The notes: generated by a model from the letters alone, not told the origin. Shown: positions 51,544 to 61,191, counted from the first letter of the stretch. The stretch is 64,000 bases of DNA from Olsenella sp. KGMB02461 (GCF_012584445.1 NZ_JABAHI010000008.1:1178001-1242000), one strand, 5' to 3'. Translations and numbers: made by a program.

Positions 51544-52608
51544 ATGAACGCACTGACCCTTCGTATGCGCGCCGCCATTGTGGTGTTGTGCGCCGCGCTT
51601 GCCCTGATGGCAATGCCGGTGCCCGCCTTGGCAGACGGTGGCGAGCAGGAAGGCGACTTGTCGGAGCTCCAGATCAAGATCGAAGAGTCTGGGAAAGCTT
51701 ACGACGAGGCCTGTGCCAAGGTAGAGAGCCTTAATGAAGAGGCTGCTCAAAATCAAGCCCGCATTGACGAGGTTTCTGCACAGCTTCCGGCCCAGCGCCA
51801 AAAGGCCTCGGCCGCCATCGCCGCCAGTTACAAGATGAGCCAAAACCAGCCCGGCCTTATGGGCCTCATCCTCTCATCGGAGAACTTCGATGACTTTTTG
51901 GCCACCATCACCTATCTCAACGCCGTTCAAGGCCACAACCTTGACCAGGTAGACCGCCTGAACGACCTCCAGGACGAGCTGGAATCCAACCAGGCAGAGC
52001 TGGCCCAGCGCCAGGCGGAGGCCGAGGCCCAAAAACAGGCGGCCCAAACCGCTCTGGACGAGGCCAAAGCCGCTCGCGAAGAAGCCCAGCGCCAGGCAGA
52101 GGAGCAGGCTGCCCGCGAAGCCGCCGAGGCTGCCGCCGCCCTCCAAGCCGAGGCTGACGCCCAAGCCGCTGCACAGGCCGCACCTGTCTCCCAGGCTGCC
52201 GCACCTTCTGCTCCTGCTGCGCCCTCCACGGTGGATTGGAGCGGCGACAAGAGCTCCTTTGTCGCCCAGTGGGCCCCCCGCATCGACGCCTATCTGGCTG
52301 GCTCCCCTCTGGCTGGCCAAGGCACCACCTTTGCCTCTGCCGCCTGGGACTACGGCGTGGATCCCCGCTGGTCCCCTGCCATCTCCAACACCGAGAGCTC
52401 CAAGGGCGCCGTGTGCTTCCGCCCCTACAACGCCTGGGGCTGGGGCAACGCCAGCTGGTCCAGCTGGGAGGAGGCCATTCCTGCCCACGTGGCCGGCCTG
52501 GCCCGCGGCTACGGCTACACCATCTCTTGGGAAGCCGCCAAGAAGTACTGCCCGCCCAACGCCGCCCACTGGTACAGCGCCACCCTGGCCGAGATGAACT
52601 CCATCTAG
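51544..52608 (+). CDS. Secreted coiled-coil protein with C-terminal lysozyme-like domain
   Basis: A 354-residue protein. A Sec signal peptide (MRAAIVVLCAALALMAMPVPALADG) is followed by a CwlO/FtsX-partner-like coiled coil (about 35-190) and an Ala/Gln/Glu-rich linker. A C-terminal 110-residue domain follows with WDYGVDPRWSPAISNTESSKG and YNAWGWGNASWSSWEEAI. That last domain resembles soluble-lysozyme/transglycosylase folds, with a Glu in SNTESSKG in the right place to be catalytic. It is probably a peptidoglycan hydrolase. ATG 51544 is preferred (GGGAG upstream) over ATG 51517, which lacks a site. Confidence 0.75.
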   Translation: MNALTLRMRAAIVVLCAALALMAMPVPALADGGEQEGDLSELQIKIEESGKAYDEACAKVESLNEEAAQNQARIDEVSAQLPAQRQKASAAIAASYKMSQNQPGLMGLILSSENFDDFLATITYLNAVQGHNLDQVDRLNDLQDELESNQAELAQRQAEAEAQKQAAQTALDEAKAAREEAQRQAEEQAAREAAEAAAALQAEADAQAAAQAAPVSQAAAPSAPAAPSTVDWSGDKSSFVAQWAPRIDAYLAGSPLAGQGTTFASAAWDYGVDPRWSPAISNTESSKGAVCFRPYNAWGWGNASWSSWEEAIPAHVAGLARGYGYTISWEAAKKYCPPNAAHWYSATLAEMNSI

Positions 52609-52628
52609 CCTGCGTGCCCCTTGAGCCG

Positions 52629-52665
52629 CGAGACGCAGCTCGCACCCGGCGTTACCTGCGTCTCG
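52629..52665. repeat. Perfect inverted repeat after the cell-wall protein gene
   Basis: CGAGACGCAG (52629-52638) and CTGCGTCTCG (52656-52665), 10 bp each with a 17-bp spacer and no T-run. It may stabilise the 3' end of the transcript ahead of the true terminator. Confidence 0.5.
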
Positions 52666-52698
52666 CGCTACCTGCGAGCAGTCATATCACCCATCTTG

Positions 52699-52736
52699 AG
52701 CAGCCCCTCCCCTTGCGGAGGGGCTGCTTTTCTTTT
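52699..52736 (+). terminator. Terminator after the cell-wall protein gene
   Basis: A 12-bp perfect stem AGCAGCCCCTCC / GGAGGGGCTGCT with a 6-nt loop, followed by TTTCTTTT. It lies 91 nt past the stop. Confidence 0.9.
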
Positions 52737-53725
52737 GGCGCTGAAGCTGCGGGGCTGGATGGGCTCGCTGGTTGGGCTGCCGGGCTGGTTATAGTTCGAA
52801 GTTTGTCGATACACACTGGTAGGGAGGGTGGGGTTTCTCGGCAAGGCGGCTGAGACGAGCAAGCGCGCGGCGAGCAGCCTGCGGCAGGAGCCAAGGCTTT
52901 TGGCATAAAGCCCCATTAACCGGCAGATCTGCATCCCCATTGGCATGAAGCCCAACTTTCCGGCAGCGATTTTGCCAGAAAGGGGCGCTAGCGAGCAGAT
53001 TTGGGGGCGAATCTGCTCGTTCGAGGGGTTTCGTGCCAAGATTTCTGCTCGCTAATGGCCTTTCATGCCAAAGCTCCTGCCCGCCTTTCATGCCAAAGCT
53101 CCTGCCCGCACGCCATGCCAAAGCCGATCATCCTGCCCACAGAAACCCCCGCATTGTGAGCGAGCCAGCGCAGTGGTCGCCTTCCTCAACGCGCCCGCCT
53201 GCGGAATCGGCACAAGGGGCCTTTTGGGCATGGCGATCTTGGCACAGAAGGCTTGTGGGGTATGGGCTTTGCCAAAATCCGTGCCCTACCGGGGATTTCT
53301 GCCAACTTTGCCAAGCCGCCCTAACCGCATCCTGTGCTGGCGCGCCTCATTTGCACACCCTCGCGGCACTTCGCGCCGACGGGCCCTCGCAGCATTTCAA
53401 GCCAAGGGGCCCTCGCGCTCCACGCCTCAGCGTCACGCGCTGCGCAATGCAAGCGGTTCGGCGCTGTGCGCCATGCCGGTTCAGCTGCCGAGAAGCCCTC
53501 CCGCCGCGGGCTGGCACTCCATCCAAATCCCTGGCGCCTACAAGGCCCCGCCATATCCGCCAGAATGTCCCGCATATTTAGGGACTCCTTGCTAGAATCG
53601 GTAGGGCGCCCGGGCCAACAGGCTCGCGGGCCCGGGCTTTCCCGTGCCGGGTATACAGGCGCGGGCGTTTGGTATACACCCAAGACGCAAGATTTTTGCA
53701 GTTGCAGAGCAGGAAGGGACATAGA
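52737..53725. other. One-kilobase gene-free region rich in short repeats
   Basis: No gene could be supported: open frames exist but have no ribosome sites, no recognisable products and repeat-derived peptides (for example CQSSCPPFMPKLLPA). The region is dominated by variants of the word TGCCAAA, by a 25-bp tandem repeat at 53060-53109, and by AGCGAGCAGA copies facing each other near 52990 and 53047. It contains two TGCCGAGAA words. GTATAC occurs twice in 53651-53678, close to the promoter of the EamA gene. It may be a decayed coding or regulatory region. Confidence 0.5.
53060..53109 (+). repeat. 25-bp perfect tandem repeat
   Basis: Two adjacent copies, 53060-53084 and 53085-53109, each starting CTTTCATGCCAAAGC and ending TCCTGCCCGC. 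A third degenerate copy runs to about 53140, and a diverged copy starting TTTCGTGCCAAG lies upstream at about 53029. Confidence 0.85.
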
Positions 53726-54709
53726 GTGTCACAGGAGCCACAAAGCGAAGAGGTCCAAGAGGAAGACGGGGTCGCCGCCAAAGTGGTCCCCGGACAACAG
53801 CTTCAAGAATCCGGCCCCGGCGCCGCTCCTGCGAAAAAGCTCACTATCTTGGGCGTCGCGTGCACGCTCATAGGCGGCATACTCTGGGGCTTCTCAGGCA
53901 CCTGTTCAAAAATCCTTATGGACACCTGGGGCATTGGCTCCCTGTGGCTCGTGGCGATCCGCCAGCTGTTCGCAGGATCGGTGCTGCTCGCCATGGGCGT
54001 CTGGGCCCATAGAGACGTGCTCGGGCGCCTCGCTTCCTCCCGCAAAGACATGCTGCAACTGGTGCTTGCCGCCTTTGCAGGCATGATGCTCAACTCGGTA
54101 GCCTACCTCAACTGCGTGCATATCACCGACTCCGGCACCGCTACCGTGCTCCAAAGCCTCTCCATCGCCATGGTGCTCGTCTACCTGTGCCTGCGCACTC
54201 GCACCGCCCCCAGCAAACGCGAGGTTATCGGCCTGCTGCTGGCCCTCCTAGGCGTGTACCTCATCTGCACCCACGGAGATCTGGGCGCTCTGCGCATCTC
54301 GCCCTCCGGCCTGTTTTGGGGCTTCTTCTGCGCGCTGGGCGCAGGCCTGATGAGCGTCGTTTCTCGGCGCCTCTTGGTGACCTACGGCTCCACTGCCATC
54401 ACCGGGCTCATGATGCTCGTGGTGGGTGCAGTGCTCCTCTTTGTGGTGCAGCCCTTCTCCCACATGCCCGCCCTGGATGCCGCCGGTTGGGGGCTTTTGG
54501 CCTTTACCGTGGTCTTTGGCACCGTGGCGGCCTATGGCCTGTACTTCCAAGGCGTCAAGATCCTGGGCGCCTACAAAGCGGGGCTGCTGGGCACCATCGA
54601 GCCAGTGACGGCGACGGTGGCCTCGGTGCTGCTCACGGGCACCTCGTTTGTGGCCCCTGAGCTCGTGGGCTTCGCCGCCATCATCCTCATGGTCTTCCTC
54701 ACCAGCTAG
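53726..54709 (+). CDS. EamA/DMT-family transporter
   Basis: A 327-residue, ten-helix drug/metabolite transporter formed by two EamA repeats. The first opens LGVACTLIGGILWGFSGTCSKILMD with GSLWLVAIRQLFAG; the second opens LFWGFFCALGAGLMSVVSRRLL and ends LLGTIEPVTATVASVLLTG, the family signature. The start is GTG 53726 (GGAAGGG 8 nt upstream), giving a 38-residue acidic cytosolic N terminus. The substrate is unknown; exporters of amino acids and metabolites are common in the family. Confidence 0.85.
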   Translation: MSQEPQSEEVQEEDGVAAKVVPGQQLQESGPGAAPAKKLTILGVACTLIGGILWGFSGTCSKILMDTWGIGSLWLVAIRQLFAGSVLLAMGVWAHRDVLGRLASSRKDMLQLVLAAFAGMMLNSVAYLNCVHITDSGTATVLQSLSIAMVLVYLCLRTRTAPSKREVIGLLLALLGVYLICTHGDLGALRISPSGLFWGFFCALGAGLMSVVSRRLLVTYGSTAITGLMMLVVGAVLLFVVQPFSHMPALDAAGWGLLAFTVVFGTVAAYGLYFQGVKILGAYKAGLLGTIEPVTATVASVLLTGTSFVAPELVGFAAIILMVFLTS

Positions 54710-54899
54710 AGCGCCGCGATGCCGCAGGGGCGCCAGCTTCGCAGCAGCGCGATGCCGAGAAACCCTCGGCCCTCCTTCCTGGAAGCGGCACGCCCATGGC
54801 TCATCTGGCATCCGGCCCACCCAAAAATGGGGAAGCCTATCATCTATGGAAGACAAACCCAACCGGCAGCCCTTGTCCAAAGGCTCCCAAGGAGGATCT

Positions 54900-57833
54900 A
54901 TGACTCAGTCCGCACCTGTGTGCCCCAACCTCAAGCCCGGAGATGCCGTCGGCGACTTCACGCTGGTCTTACGCGAGCCCGTGTCGGAGATCGACGGCGA
55001 GGCCCTGGTCTTTCGCCACTCCCCCTCGGGAGCTGGGGTTTTATGGCTCGCCAACAGCGATAACAACCGCGCCTTCTCCATCGCCTTCAAGACGCCGCCC
55101 ACCAACGACACTGGCGTCTTCCATATCTTGGAGCACTCGGTGCTGGACGGCTCTGACAAGTACCCTGTCAAAGAGCCCTTCGTCAACCTGCTCAAGAGCT
55201 CCATGCAGACCTTCTTGAACGCCATGACCTTCCCAGACAAGACCATGTACCCGGTGGCCTCCACCAACGTGGCAGACCTTGAGAACCTCATGGACGTCTA
55301 CCTGGACGCCGTGTTTCATCCAGCGCTCTATCGCAAGCCCCATATCTTTGAGCAGGAGGGCTGGCACTACGAGCTGGAGAGCCCCGACGCGCCGCTCACC
55401 TACAACGGCGTGGTGTTCAACGAGATGAAGGGCGCCCTCTCAGACCCCGACGACGTGCTCTTCATGCACCTCAAGCGCCAGCTGTTCCCCGACACCTGCT
55501 ACGCCTTCGAGTCTGGCGGCAACCCCGCCGCAATCCCCGAGCTCACCTACGAGGAGTTCTGCGATACCCACGCCCGCCACTACCAGCTGGCCAACTCCCA
55601 TACTGTGCTCTACGGCGATCTGGACATCGAGCGGGAGCTGGCGTTTTTGGGGGAGCGTTTCTCGGCAGTGGACCATGAGGACGTGGGAGCCCCCAACGCG
55701 CTGGAGCTCCAGGAGGCAGTGAGCCCGGATCCTGTGGAAGTGCCGCTGTCTACCTCGGCAGACAATCGCTGCGTAGGCGTAGGCTACGTGCTGGGGACCT
55801 CCAAAGACCGCGAGCGCGTCCTGGCGGCAGACGTGCTTATCGACGCCCTCATGGGCTCCAACGAGGCGCCGCTCAAGCGCGCCGTCCTGGATGCTGGGCT
55901 GGGCGACGACGTCTTCGCCTACCTCATCGACGGCGTGGCGCAACCCATGGTGATCTTCGAGCTCAAGGGCGCAAAGCCAAAAGTAGCCGGCCAGTTCAAG
56001 GAGCTTTTGGAATCCACCTGCAAAGGCATCGCCGCAGCCGGCGTGCCCACCGACCGCCTGGAGGCCTCCCTGGCCCAAGCCGAGTTCAACCTGCGCGAGG
56101 CCGACTTTGGCTATCCCGACGGCGTGGGCCTGGCCATCTGCTCCATGAACAGCTGGCTCTACGACGAGGGCGACCCGCTGTCCTTCGTGCGCTACGAGGC
56201 CGCCTGCGAGGACCTGGAAAACTCGCTGGGCCTGGGGGTCTTTGACAAGCTGCTGCGCGAGCTGGTGGTAGACAACCCCCACCAGGCCCTGGTGACCGTA
56301 GAGCCTCAGGAAGAGACCGCCGCAGCCCAAGAGGCGCAGCGGCTCGCCCAGCTCAAGGAGACCCTGAGCCACGAGGAGCTGGAGAAGATCTCCTGCGACA
56401 TGGCCTCTCTCAAGGCCGAGCAGGCCCGTCCCGACAACCCCGAAGACGTCGCCCGCCTGCCCCACCTCTCCATCGCAGACATCGCCGAGGCCCCCGCCCT
56501 CCCTGTTGCCGAGAAGGTCGAAGCCCCCTATCCCTGCTATTCCTACGACCTCGAGACCCACCACATCGACTACAGCTACCTCTACTTTGATCTGGAGCGG
56601 GTAGGCTGGGGCGAGCTGCCCTACGTCACTGTGCTCTGCTCGCTGCTGGGCAAGCTGGACACCCGCCAGCACACCGCCGCCGAGCTGGACACCCTCCTAG
56701 AAAGCCAGTTGGGCTCCTTCTCCACCTTCGTGGAGGTCTACGGCGACGCCCGCACACCTCTTAAAGTAGCCAAGCCCAAGCTGGTGGTAGGCGCCGCCTC
56801 CCTCTCAGAGAAGGTGTCTTACCTAGCCACCCTGCCCTGCGAGGTGTGCTGTGAGACCATCTTTGGCGATACCGAGAAGATCCGCGCCATCCTGGTGCAG
56901 CAGCGCATCGCCATGGAGCAGTCTTTTGTCAATGCGGGCCACGCCGCGGCCCTGGCCCGCTGCGGCAGCTACTTCTCCTGCGCCTCCAAGGCCACCGAGG
57001 CCCTGCGCGGCATCGACTACTACAAGTTCTTGGTATCGCTCCTGGACAACTTCGACCGCCGCGCCAGCTCTCTCTGCGAGATCCTGCGCAACCTCCAGGG
57101 CCGCATCTTCAAGGGAGACGGCCTGGAGTGCTCCTTTGCCGGCGCCCCCGGCGATCTGAAACGCTACTGGGAGGCCGCGGGCGACCTGGGCCTGGCAAAC
57201 GACGGCCATCCCACCGCGCCCCAGCTTCAGGTACCCGAGCCCACCGTCGCCCGCGAAGGCTTCACCGTGCCTGCCAACGTGTGCTTCGTGGCGCAGATGG
57301 CTGCCGGCAACCTCATGCCCAACAACCAACATACGAGCTACAACGGAGCTTGGATCGTCGCGTCCAAGGCCCTCAATTATGGGTACCTCTGGAATGAGGT
57401 GCGCGTGCTTGGCGGCGCCTACGGCTCCGGCTTCAACTGCGCTCCCTCATCGCTTTTGGGGTTTTACTCCTATCGCGACCCCGCGGTAGACCCCACTCTG
57501 GCCGCCTATGCCAAGGCAGGCCAATGGCTCGCTTCTTGGGACCCCACCCAAGAAGACCTCGAGGGCTTCATCGTGTCCTCGGTGGCAGGCCTCGACGCGC
57601 CCCAAAAGCCCCGCACCGCCATGCGTCTGTGCGACAACCAACGCTTCTCCCACCGTCCCGCCAACTGGCGCCGTCTGGTGCGCGACGAAGTGCTGGCCGC
57701 TTCTGTCGACACCGTGCGCAGCCTCGCCAGCTCCCTGTCTGGCGTTCCTGAGCACGGCGGCATCTGCGTTATTGGCGGTTGCGACCAACTCGACGCATCC
57801 CAGGCCGGAATCGAGGTGCAACCCCTCGTCTAG
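54900..57833 (+). CDS. M16C-family zinc metallopeptidase (PreP/Cym1-like)
   Basis: A 977-residue, single-chain peptidasome of the presequence-protease group, which degrades peptides in a closed chamber. The inverted zinc motif HILEH is at 75-79 and the third zinc ligand Glu lies in NEMKGALSDPDDVL. The C-terminal half ends with the conserved NYGYLWNEVRVLGGAYG. There is no signal peptide, so it acts in the cytosol, possibly in peptide turnover. GGAGG precedes ATG 54900. An extension of the frame to 54648 overlaps the EamA gene and is rejected. Confidence 0.9.
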   Translation: MTQSAPVCPNLKPGDAVGDFTLVLREPVSEIDGEALVFRHSPSGAGVLWLANSDNNRAFSIAFKTPPTNDTGVFHILEHSVLDGSDKYPVKEPFVNLLKSSMQTFLNAMTFPDKTMYPVASTNVADLENLMDVYLDAVFHPALYRKPHIFEQEGWHYELESPDAPLTYNGVVFNEMKGALSDPDDVLFMHLKRQLFPDTCYAFESGGNPAAIPELTYEEFCDTHARHYQLANSHTVLYGDLDIERELAFLGERFSAVDHEDVGAPNALELQEAVSPDPVEVPLSTSADNRCVGVGYVLGTSKDRERVLAADVLIDALMGSNEAPLKRAVLDAGLGDDVFAYLIDGVAQPMVIFELKGAKPKVAGQFKELLESTCKGIAAAGVPTDRLEASLAQAEFNLREADFGYPDGVGLAICSMNSWLYDEGDPLSFVRYEAACEDLENSLGLGVFDKLLRELVVDNPHQALVTVEPQEETAAAQEAQRLAQLKETLSHEELEKISCDMASLKAEQARPDNPEDVARLPHLSIADIAEAPALPVAEKVEAPYPCYSYDLETHHIDYSYLYFDLERVGWGELPYVTVLCSLLGKLDTRQHTAAELDTLLESQLGSFSTFVEVYGDARTPLKVAKPKLVVGAASLSEKVSYLATLPCEVCCETIFGDTEKIRAILVQQRIAMEQSFVNAGHAAALARCGSYFSCASKATEALRGIDYYKFLVSLLDNFDRRASSLCEILRNLQGRIFKGDGLECSFAGAPGDLKRYWEAAGDLGLANDGHPTAPQLQVPEPTVAREGFTVPANVCFVAQMAAGNLMPNNQHTSYNGAWIVASKALNYGYLWNEVRVLGGAYGSGFNCAPSSLLGFYSYRDPAVDPTLAAYAKAGQWLASWDPTQEDLEGFIVSSVAGLDAPQKPRTAMRLCDNQRFSHRPANWRRLVRDEVLAASVDTVRSLASSLSGVPEHGGICVIGGCDQLDASQAGIEVQPLV

Positions 57834-57853
57834 CCTTAGCTAGGAGGGGCTTC

Positions 57854-59245
57854 ATGAGCCAGATGACCAAATCGGACGACCAAAAGCTTGGCATCAAGAT
57901 TTTAGATGCGTGGGCTTCCGCCATCGACGGCGTCATGGACGACCGCCCCGACATCACTGGCTTTTGGCTGCTCAAGGCCTTCCAAGTCAAACGTGCCCAA
58001 TGCCGCTTCCTGCCTGACCGCTGGGCCCACCCCAGCGGTCGGCAGGCGGCTCTTTTGGCGCTGGAGTCTGTGACAGGCGCCCTTGAGCACCCCCAAGACA
58101 TCGTGCTCACCTCCATCTTCATGCCCAATGAGATCTTTCAGTCGCTGGGGCTCTATCCTCTTATCGCCGAGGCCGCAGCCAACTTTGTGACCGGGGCCCA
58201 CGCCGAGCCTTCCTTCATCGACAGTGCCGAGAAACACGGCGTTCCTGAGACCTATTGCTCCTTTCACAAGGTGCTTCTGGGCGGGGCATTCGCAGAGGTG
58301 TTCCCCTCTATCCCCTTCATCGCCAACTGCTCGGTGGCCTGCGACGCCAACAATCTCTCCTTCAAGCTGCTGGCTGCCCACTACGGCGCCCCTCAGCGCT
58401 ATATCGATGTGCCGGATTCTTATACAGAGGAGAACTGCCGCTACGTGGCAGAGCAGCTGGAGAGCCTGGCTCGCGCCTTGGAAGAGGCCTACGGGCGCAC
58501 GTTGGACCTGGAAGATCTCAAGGAGCGCGTAGCCCGCTCCCAGCGCACGTTGGACAAGCTGGTGGCCACCCTCCCCTTGCGACGCAACCGCTTTGTGAAA
58601 AACAACATGGGGCTCGAGATGCAACATGCCCTGGTATTCCATACGCTGTTAGGCGACCCCAAAGCCGAGCAGCTGGCAACCCAGATGCTCGAGGACTACG
58701 CGGGCGCCCCAGAGTTTCATGGAGTCAACCTGGTGTGGAGCGCCACGGCCCCGTTCTTCTCGGTACCTTTGCAAAAGCTTGTGGATGTCAATCCGGAGCA
58801 ACAGATCATCGCATCAGACATGTGCTTTGACCAGGTCACCTTTGACGGTTGGCATCACGACGGCGCGCATGAGCCCTTCCCGGCCATGGCCGAGCGCCTC
58901 ATCCGCAACTCCTACAACGGCGGAGGCCAGCGTCGGGCAGACAGAATGGCAGAGCTCTGCGAGATGGCCAAGGCAGACGGCGCCGTGGTCTTTTGCCACT
59001 GGGGCTGCAAGGAGACCATGGGCTGCGCCCAGCTGGTGAAGTCCACGCTAGAGCGGGCGGACTTCCCCTGCATCACGCTGGACGGCGACGGCTGCAACCG
59101 CGCCAACTTCCCCGGCGGCCAAGCCGCCACGCGACTGGGCGCCTTCTTGGAGATGCTTCACGCTCGCAAAGACCAGCGGGCAGCGGCACACCCGCAGCCT
59201 GCAGCCTCCCCGCGCGACGAGAGCGACAAGCAGACCGTGGCATAA
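57854..59245 (+). CDS. 2-hydroxyacyl-CoA dehydratase / benzoyl-CoA reductase-type (HgdB-like) subunit
   Basis: A 463-residue member of the HgdB/BcrC/YjiM family, iron-sulfur proteins that accept single very-low-potential electrons from an ATPase activator. Family features are SIFMPNEIFQSLGLYPL near residue 95, YCSFHKVLLGG, PFIANCSVACDANN, and the late FCHWGCKETMGCAQLVKSTLE, which supply the cluster cysteines. The ASP-rich CoA-site features cannot be judged by eye. TAGGAGGGG precedes ATG 57854. It is followed by a gene for a fused partner subunit and activator, so the two form the whole enzyme system. Confidence 0.8.
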   Translation: MSQMTKSDDQKLGIKILDAWASAIDGVMDDRPDITGFWLLKAFQVKRAQCRFLPDRWAHPSGRQAALLALESVTGALEHPQDIVLTSIFMPNEIFQSLGLYPLIAEAAANFVTGAHAEPSFIDSAEKHGVPETYCSFHKVLLGGAFAEVFPSIPFIANCSVACDANNLSFKLLAAHYGAPQRYIDVPDSYTEENCRYVAEQLESLARALEEAYGRTLDLEDLKERVARSQRTLDKLVATLPLRRNRFVKNNMGLEMQHALVFHTLLGDPKAEQLATQMLEDYAGAPEFHGVNLVWSATAPFFSVPLQKLVDVNPEQQIIASDMCFDQVTFDGWHHDGAHEPFPAMAERLIRNSYNGGGQRRADRMAELCEMAKADGAVVFCHWGCKETMGCAQLVKSTLERADFPCITLDGDGCNRANFPGGQAATRLGAFLEMLHARKDQRAAAHPQPAASPRDESDKQTVA

Positions 59246-59387
59246 CAGATCCCGTGGTCTCAGGCCTCTTGGGCACCCTGGGTTTACAATGCCTAGAGCT
59301 CGCTCTATTCAGAGACGCGCCATCCATGCGCCTGAACCTTTTGACAGCCGCTTCACTCTAGAAACCCCCAATCCATAGGAGCGTCGG

Positions 59388-61106
59388 GTGACTCCCACCG
59401 TTTACTATCCCTGCAAATACGCGCCCATCGAGCTTTTGGCCGGCTACGGCGCTGCCTGCAAACCGGTTACCTACGAGGCCACTTCCTTTGAAGATGCCGA
59501 TAGGCTCGCCCACCCCAACCTCTGCGGCTTTGGCAAATCCCTCATCGCCTTTGCCCTAAAGCCTGAGGTCAAGGCGCTGGTGCTCACCAGCTGCTGCGAC
59601 GTGATGCGCCGCGTCTATGACGTGTTGGACGCCGAGCAGTGCTTGGACTTCCTGTTCATGGTAGACCTCCCTCATCTCACCGGCCCTGCGGAGCGCGCGC
59701 GTTTGGCCTCCGAGCTTGAGCGTTTGGCAGAGGCCTGGGAGCGCTATTCGGGTGAAACCTTTGATGTAGGGGCGGCCCTTGCCTCCTTCGAGCCCCCGGT
59801 GGCCAGACAAGACGCCCGCGTCACCCTGTTGGGCGCCCATGGCCCCGAGTCGCTGCTTAAGGCTGCCGAGTCTGCCTTCGACCTGCCGGTGGAAAACCTC
59901 ACCTGCACCGGTGGCCGCAGAGTGGCTTCTCCTCCAGCCTCGCTGGGTCGCGCCATCCGCCAAGAGGCGTGCCGCGAGAGTTGCGACGCGAGCACACCGG
60001 CCCCAGACCCCAAGGAGGCGTTTATCGGCTGGTATGCAGGAGCGCTGCTCGACCAAACCCCCTGCCTGCGCATGGCCGACATCTCTGGCCGCCAAAACCT
60101 CATTGGCGCTCCAGGACAACGCGGCGTGATCTATCACACCATGAAATTCTGCGACTACTACGGCTTTGAGTACCTTATGGCCTCCCAGGACGCCGCGGTT
60201 CCCATGATCAAGGTGGAAACCGACGGCACCCGCCAAAGCGCGGGCCAGCTCTCCACTCGACTAAAGGCTTTCGACGAAACGTTGGTAGGTATGACTGACA
60301 CGCTCAAATTTGACAAAGGCACCGGCCCCATTTACGTGTTGGGAGTGGACTCGGGCTCCACCTCGACCGATGCCGTCGTAGTAGACAAAGACGGCACTCC
60401 TGTGGCCACGGTGATCCTGCCCACCGGCGCCAAAGCCACTGAGAGCGCCCAGCGCGCCATCGACTCCGTGCTCGAGAAGGCTGGACTTGCCCGCGACCAG
60501 ATCACGCTCGCGGTGGCCACCGGCTACGGCCGCGACTCCATTCCCTCCATGGACACCTCCATCACCGAGATCACCTGCCACGCCCGGGGAGCCCATGCCC
60601 TGTGCCCCGAGGCCATGACCATCGTAGACATCGGCGGCCAGGACTCCAAGGTCATCAAGCTGGACGAGGACGGCAATGTGGTGAACTTTGTGATGAACGA
60701 CAAATGCGCCGCCGGCACCGGGCGCTTCTTGGAGATGATGGCCCGCACCATGGAGCTGCCCTTGGACGAGTTTTGCACCCAAGGCCTTTCCTGGAAGCAT
60801 GACGTGAAGATCTCTTCCATGTGCACCGTCTTTGCCGAGAGCGAGGTAGTAAGCCTGGTAGCCGACGACACTCCCGTGCCCGACATCATCCATGGCTTGG
60901 ATCGCTCGGTGGCCTCCAAGATCACCAGCCTCGCCAAGCGCGTGAAGGCCGAGCCTCCCTACCTCATGACCGGCGGCGTCGCCAACAACGAAGGCGTGGT
61001 CACCGCCATTGGCGAGGCTTTGGGCGCACCGGTAGCCACCAGCGAAGACTCCCAGCTCTGCGGTGCGCTGGGCGCCGCTCTGCTAGGCCTGGAAGCCCTG
61101 GTTTAA
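59388..61106 (+). CDS. Fusion of a compact dehydratase-family subunit with its ATPase activator (HgdC/archerase type)
   Basis: A 572-residue protein. Residues 1-310 look like a shortened HgdB-type subunit: YPCKYAPIELLAGYG, TSCCDVMRRVYDVL, MKFCDYYGFEY and the terminal GQLSTRLKAFDE are in family order. Residues 315-570 are an activator ATPase of the ASKHA fold: VLGVDSGSTSTDAVVVD, DIGGQDSKVIKL, NDKCAAGTGRFLEMM and SSMCTVFAES, with the two cysteines that bridge the [4Fe-4S] cluster between two protomers, then GGVANN. The start is GTG 59388 with ATAGGAG upstream. It lies 142 nt after the partner gene. The substrate is unknown: 2-hydroxyacyl-CoA dehydration or a double-cubane reductase role are both possible. 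Confidence 0.8.
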   Translation: MTPTVYYPCKYAPIELLAGYGAACKPVTYEATSFEDADRLAHPNLCGFGKSLIAFALKPEVKALVLTSCCDVMRRVYDVLDAEQCLDFLFMVDLPHLTGPAERARLASELERLAEAWERYSGETFDVGAALASFEPPVARQDARVTLLGAHGPESLLKAAESAFDLPVENLTCTGGRRVASPPASLGRAIRQEACRESCDASTPAPDPKEAFIGWYAGALLDQTPCLRMADISGRQNLIGAPGQRGVIYHTMKFCDYYGFEYLMASQDAAVPMIKVETDGTRQSAGQLSTRLKAFDETLVGMTDTLKFDKGTGPIYVLGVDSGSTSTDAVVVDKDGTPVATVILPTGAKATESAQRAIDSVLEKAGLARDQITLAVATGYGRDSIPSMDTSITEITCHARGAHALCPEAMTIVDIGGQDSKVIKLDEDGNVVNFVMNDKCAAGTGRFLEMMARTMELPLDEFCTQGLSWKHDVKISSMCTVFAESEVVSLVADDTPVPDIIHGLDRSVASKITSLAKRVKAEPPYLMTGGVANNEGVVTAIGEALGAPVATSEDSQLCGALGAALLGLEALV

Positions 61107-61191
61107 ATCTTGGCTGCAGCCACTGCCCACCTGCATTGCCGCACTCTTGAGCGCTGCACTCTTGAGCGCCCTGCTCCTTGCCAAAGCCCGC

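Noticed and set aside
53033-53595. Open frames of 176-182 codons in the spacer before the EamA gene
   Set aside because: They have no ribosome binding site, two overlapping frames are equally open, and the peptides simply reflect the tandem repeats and GC-rich DNA.
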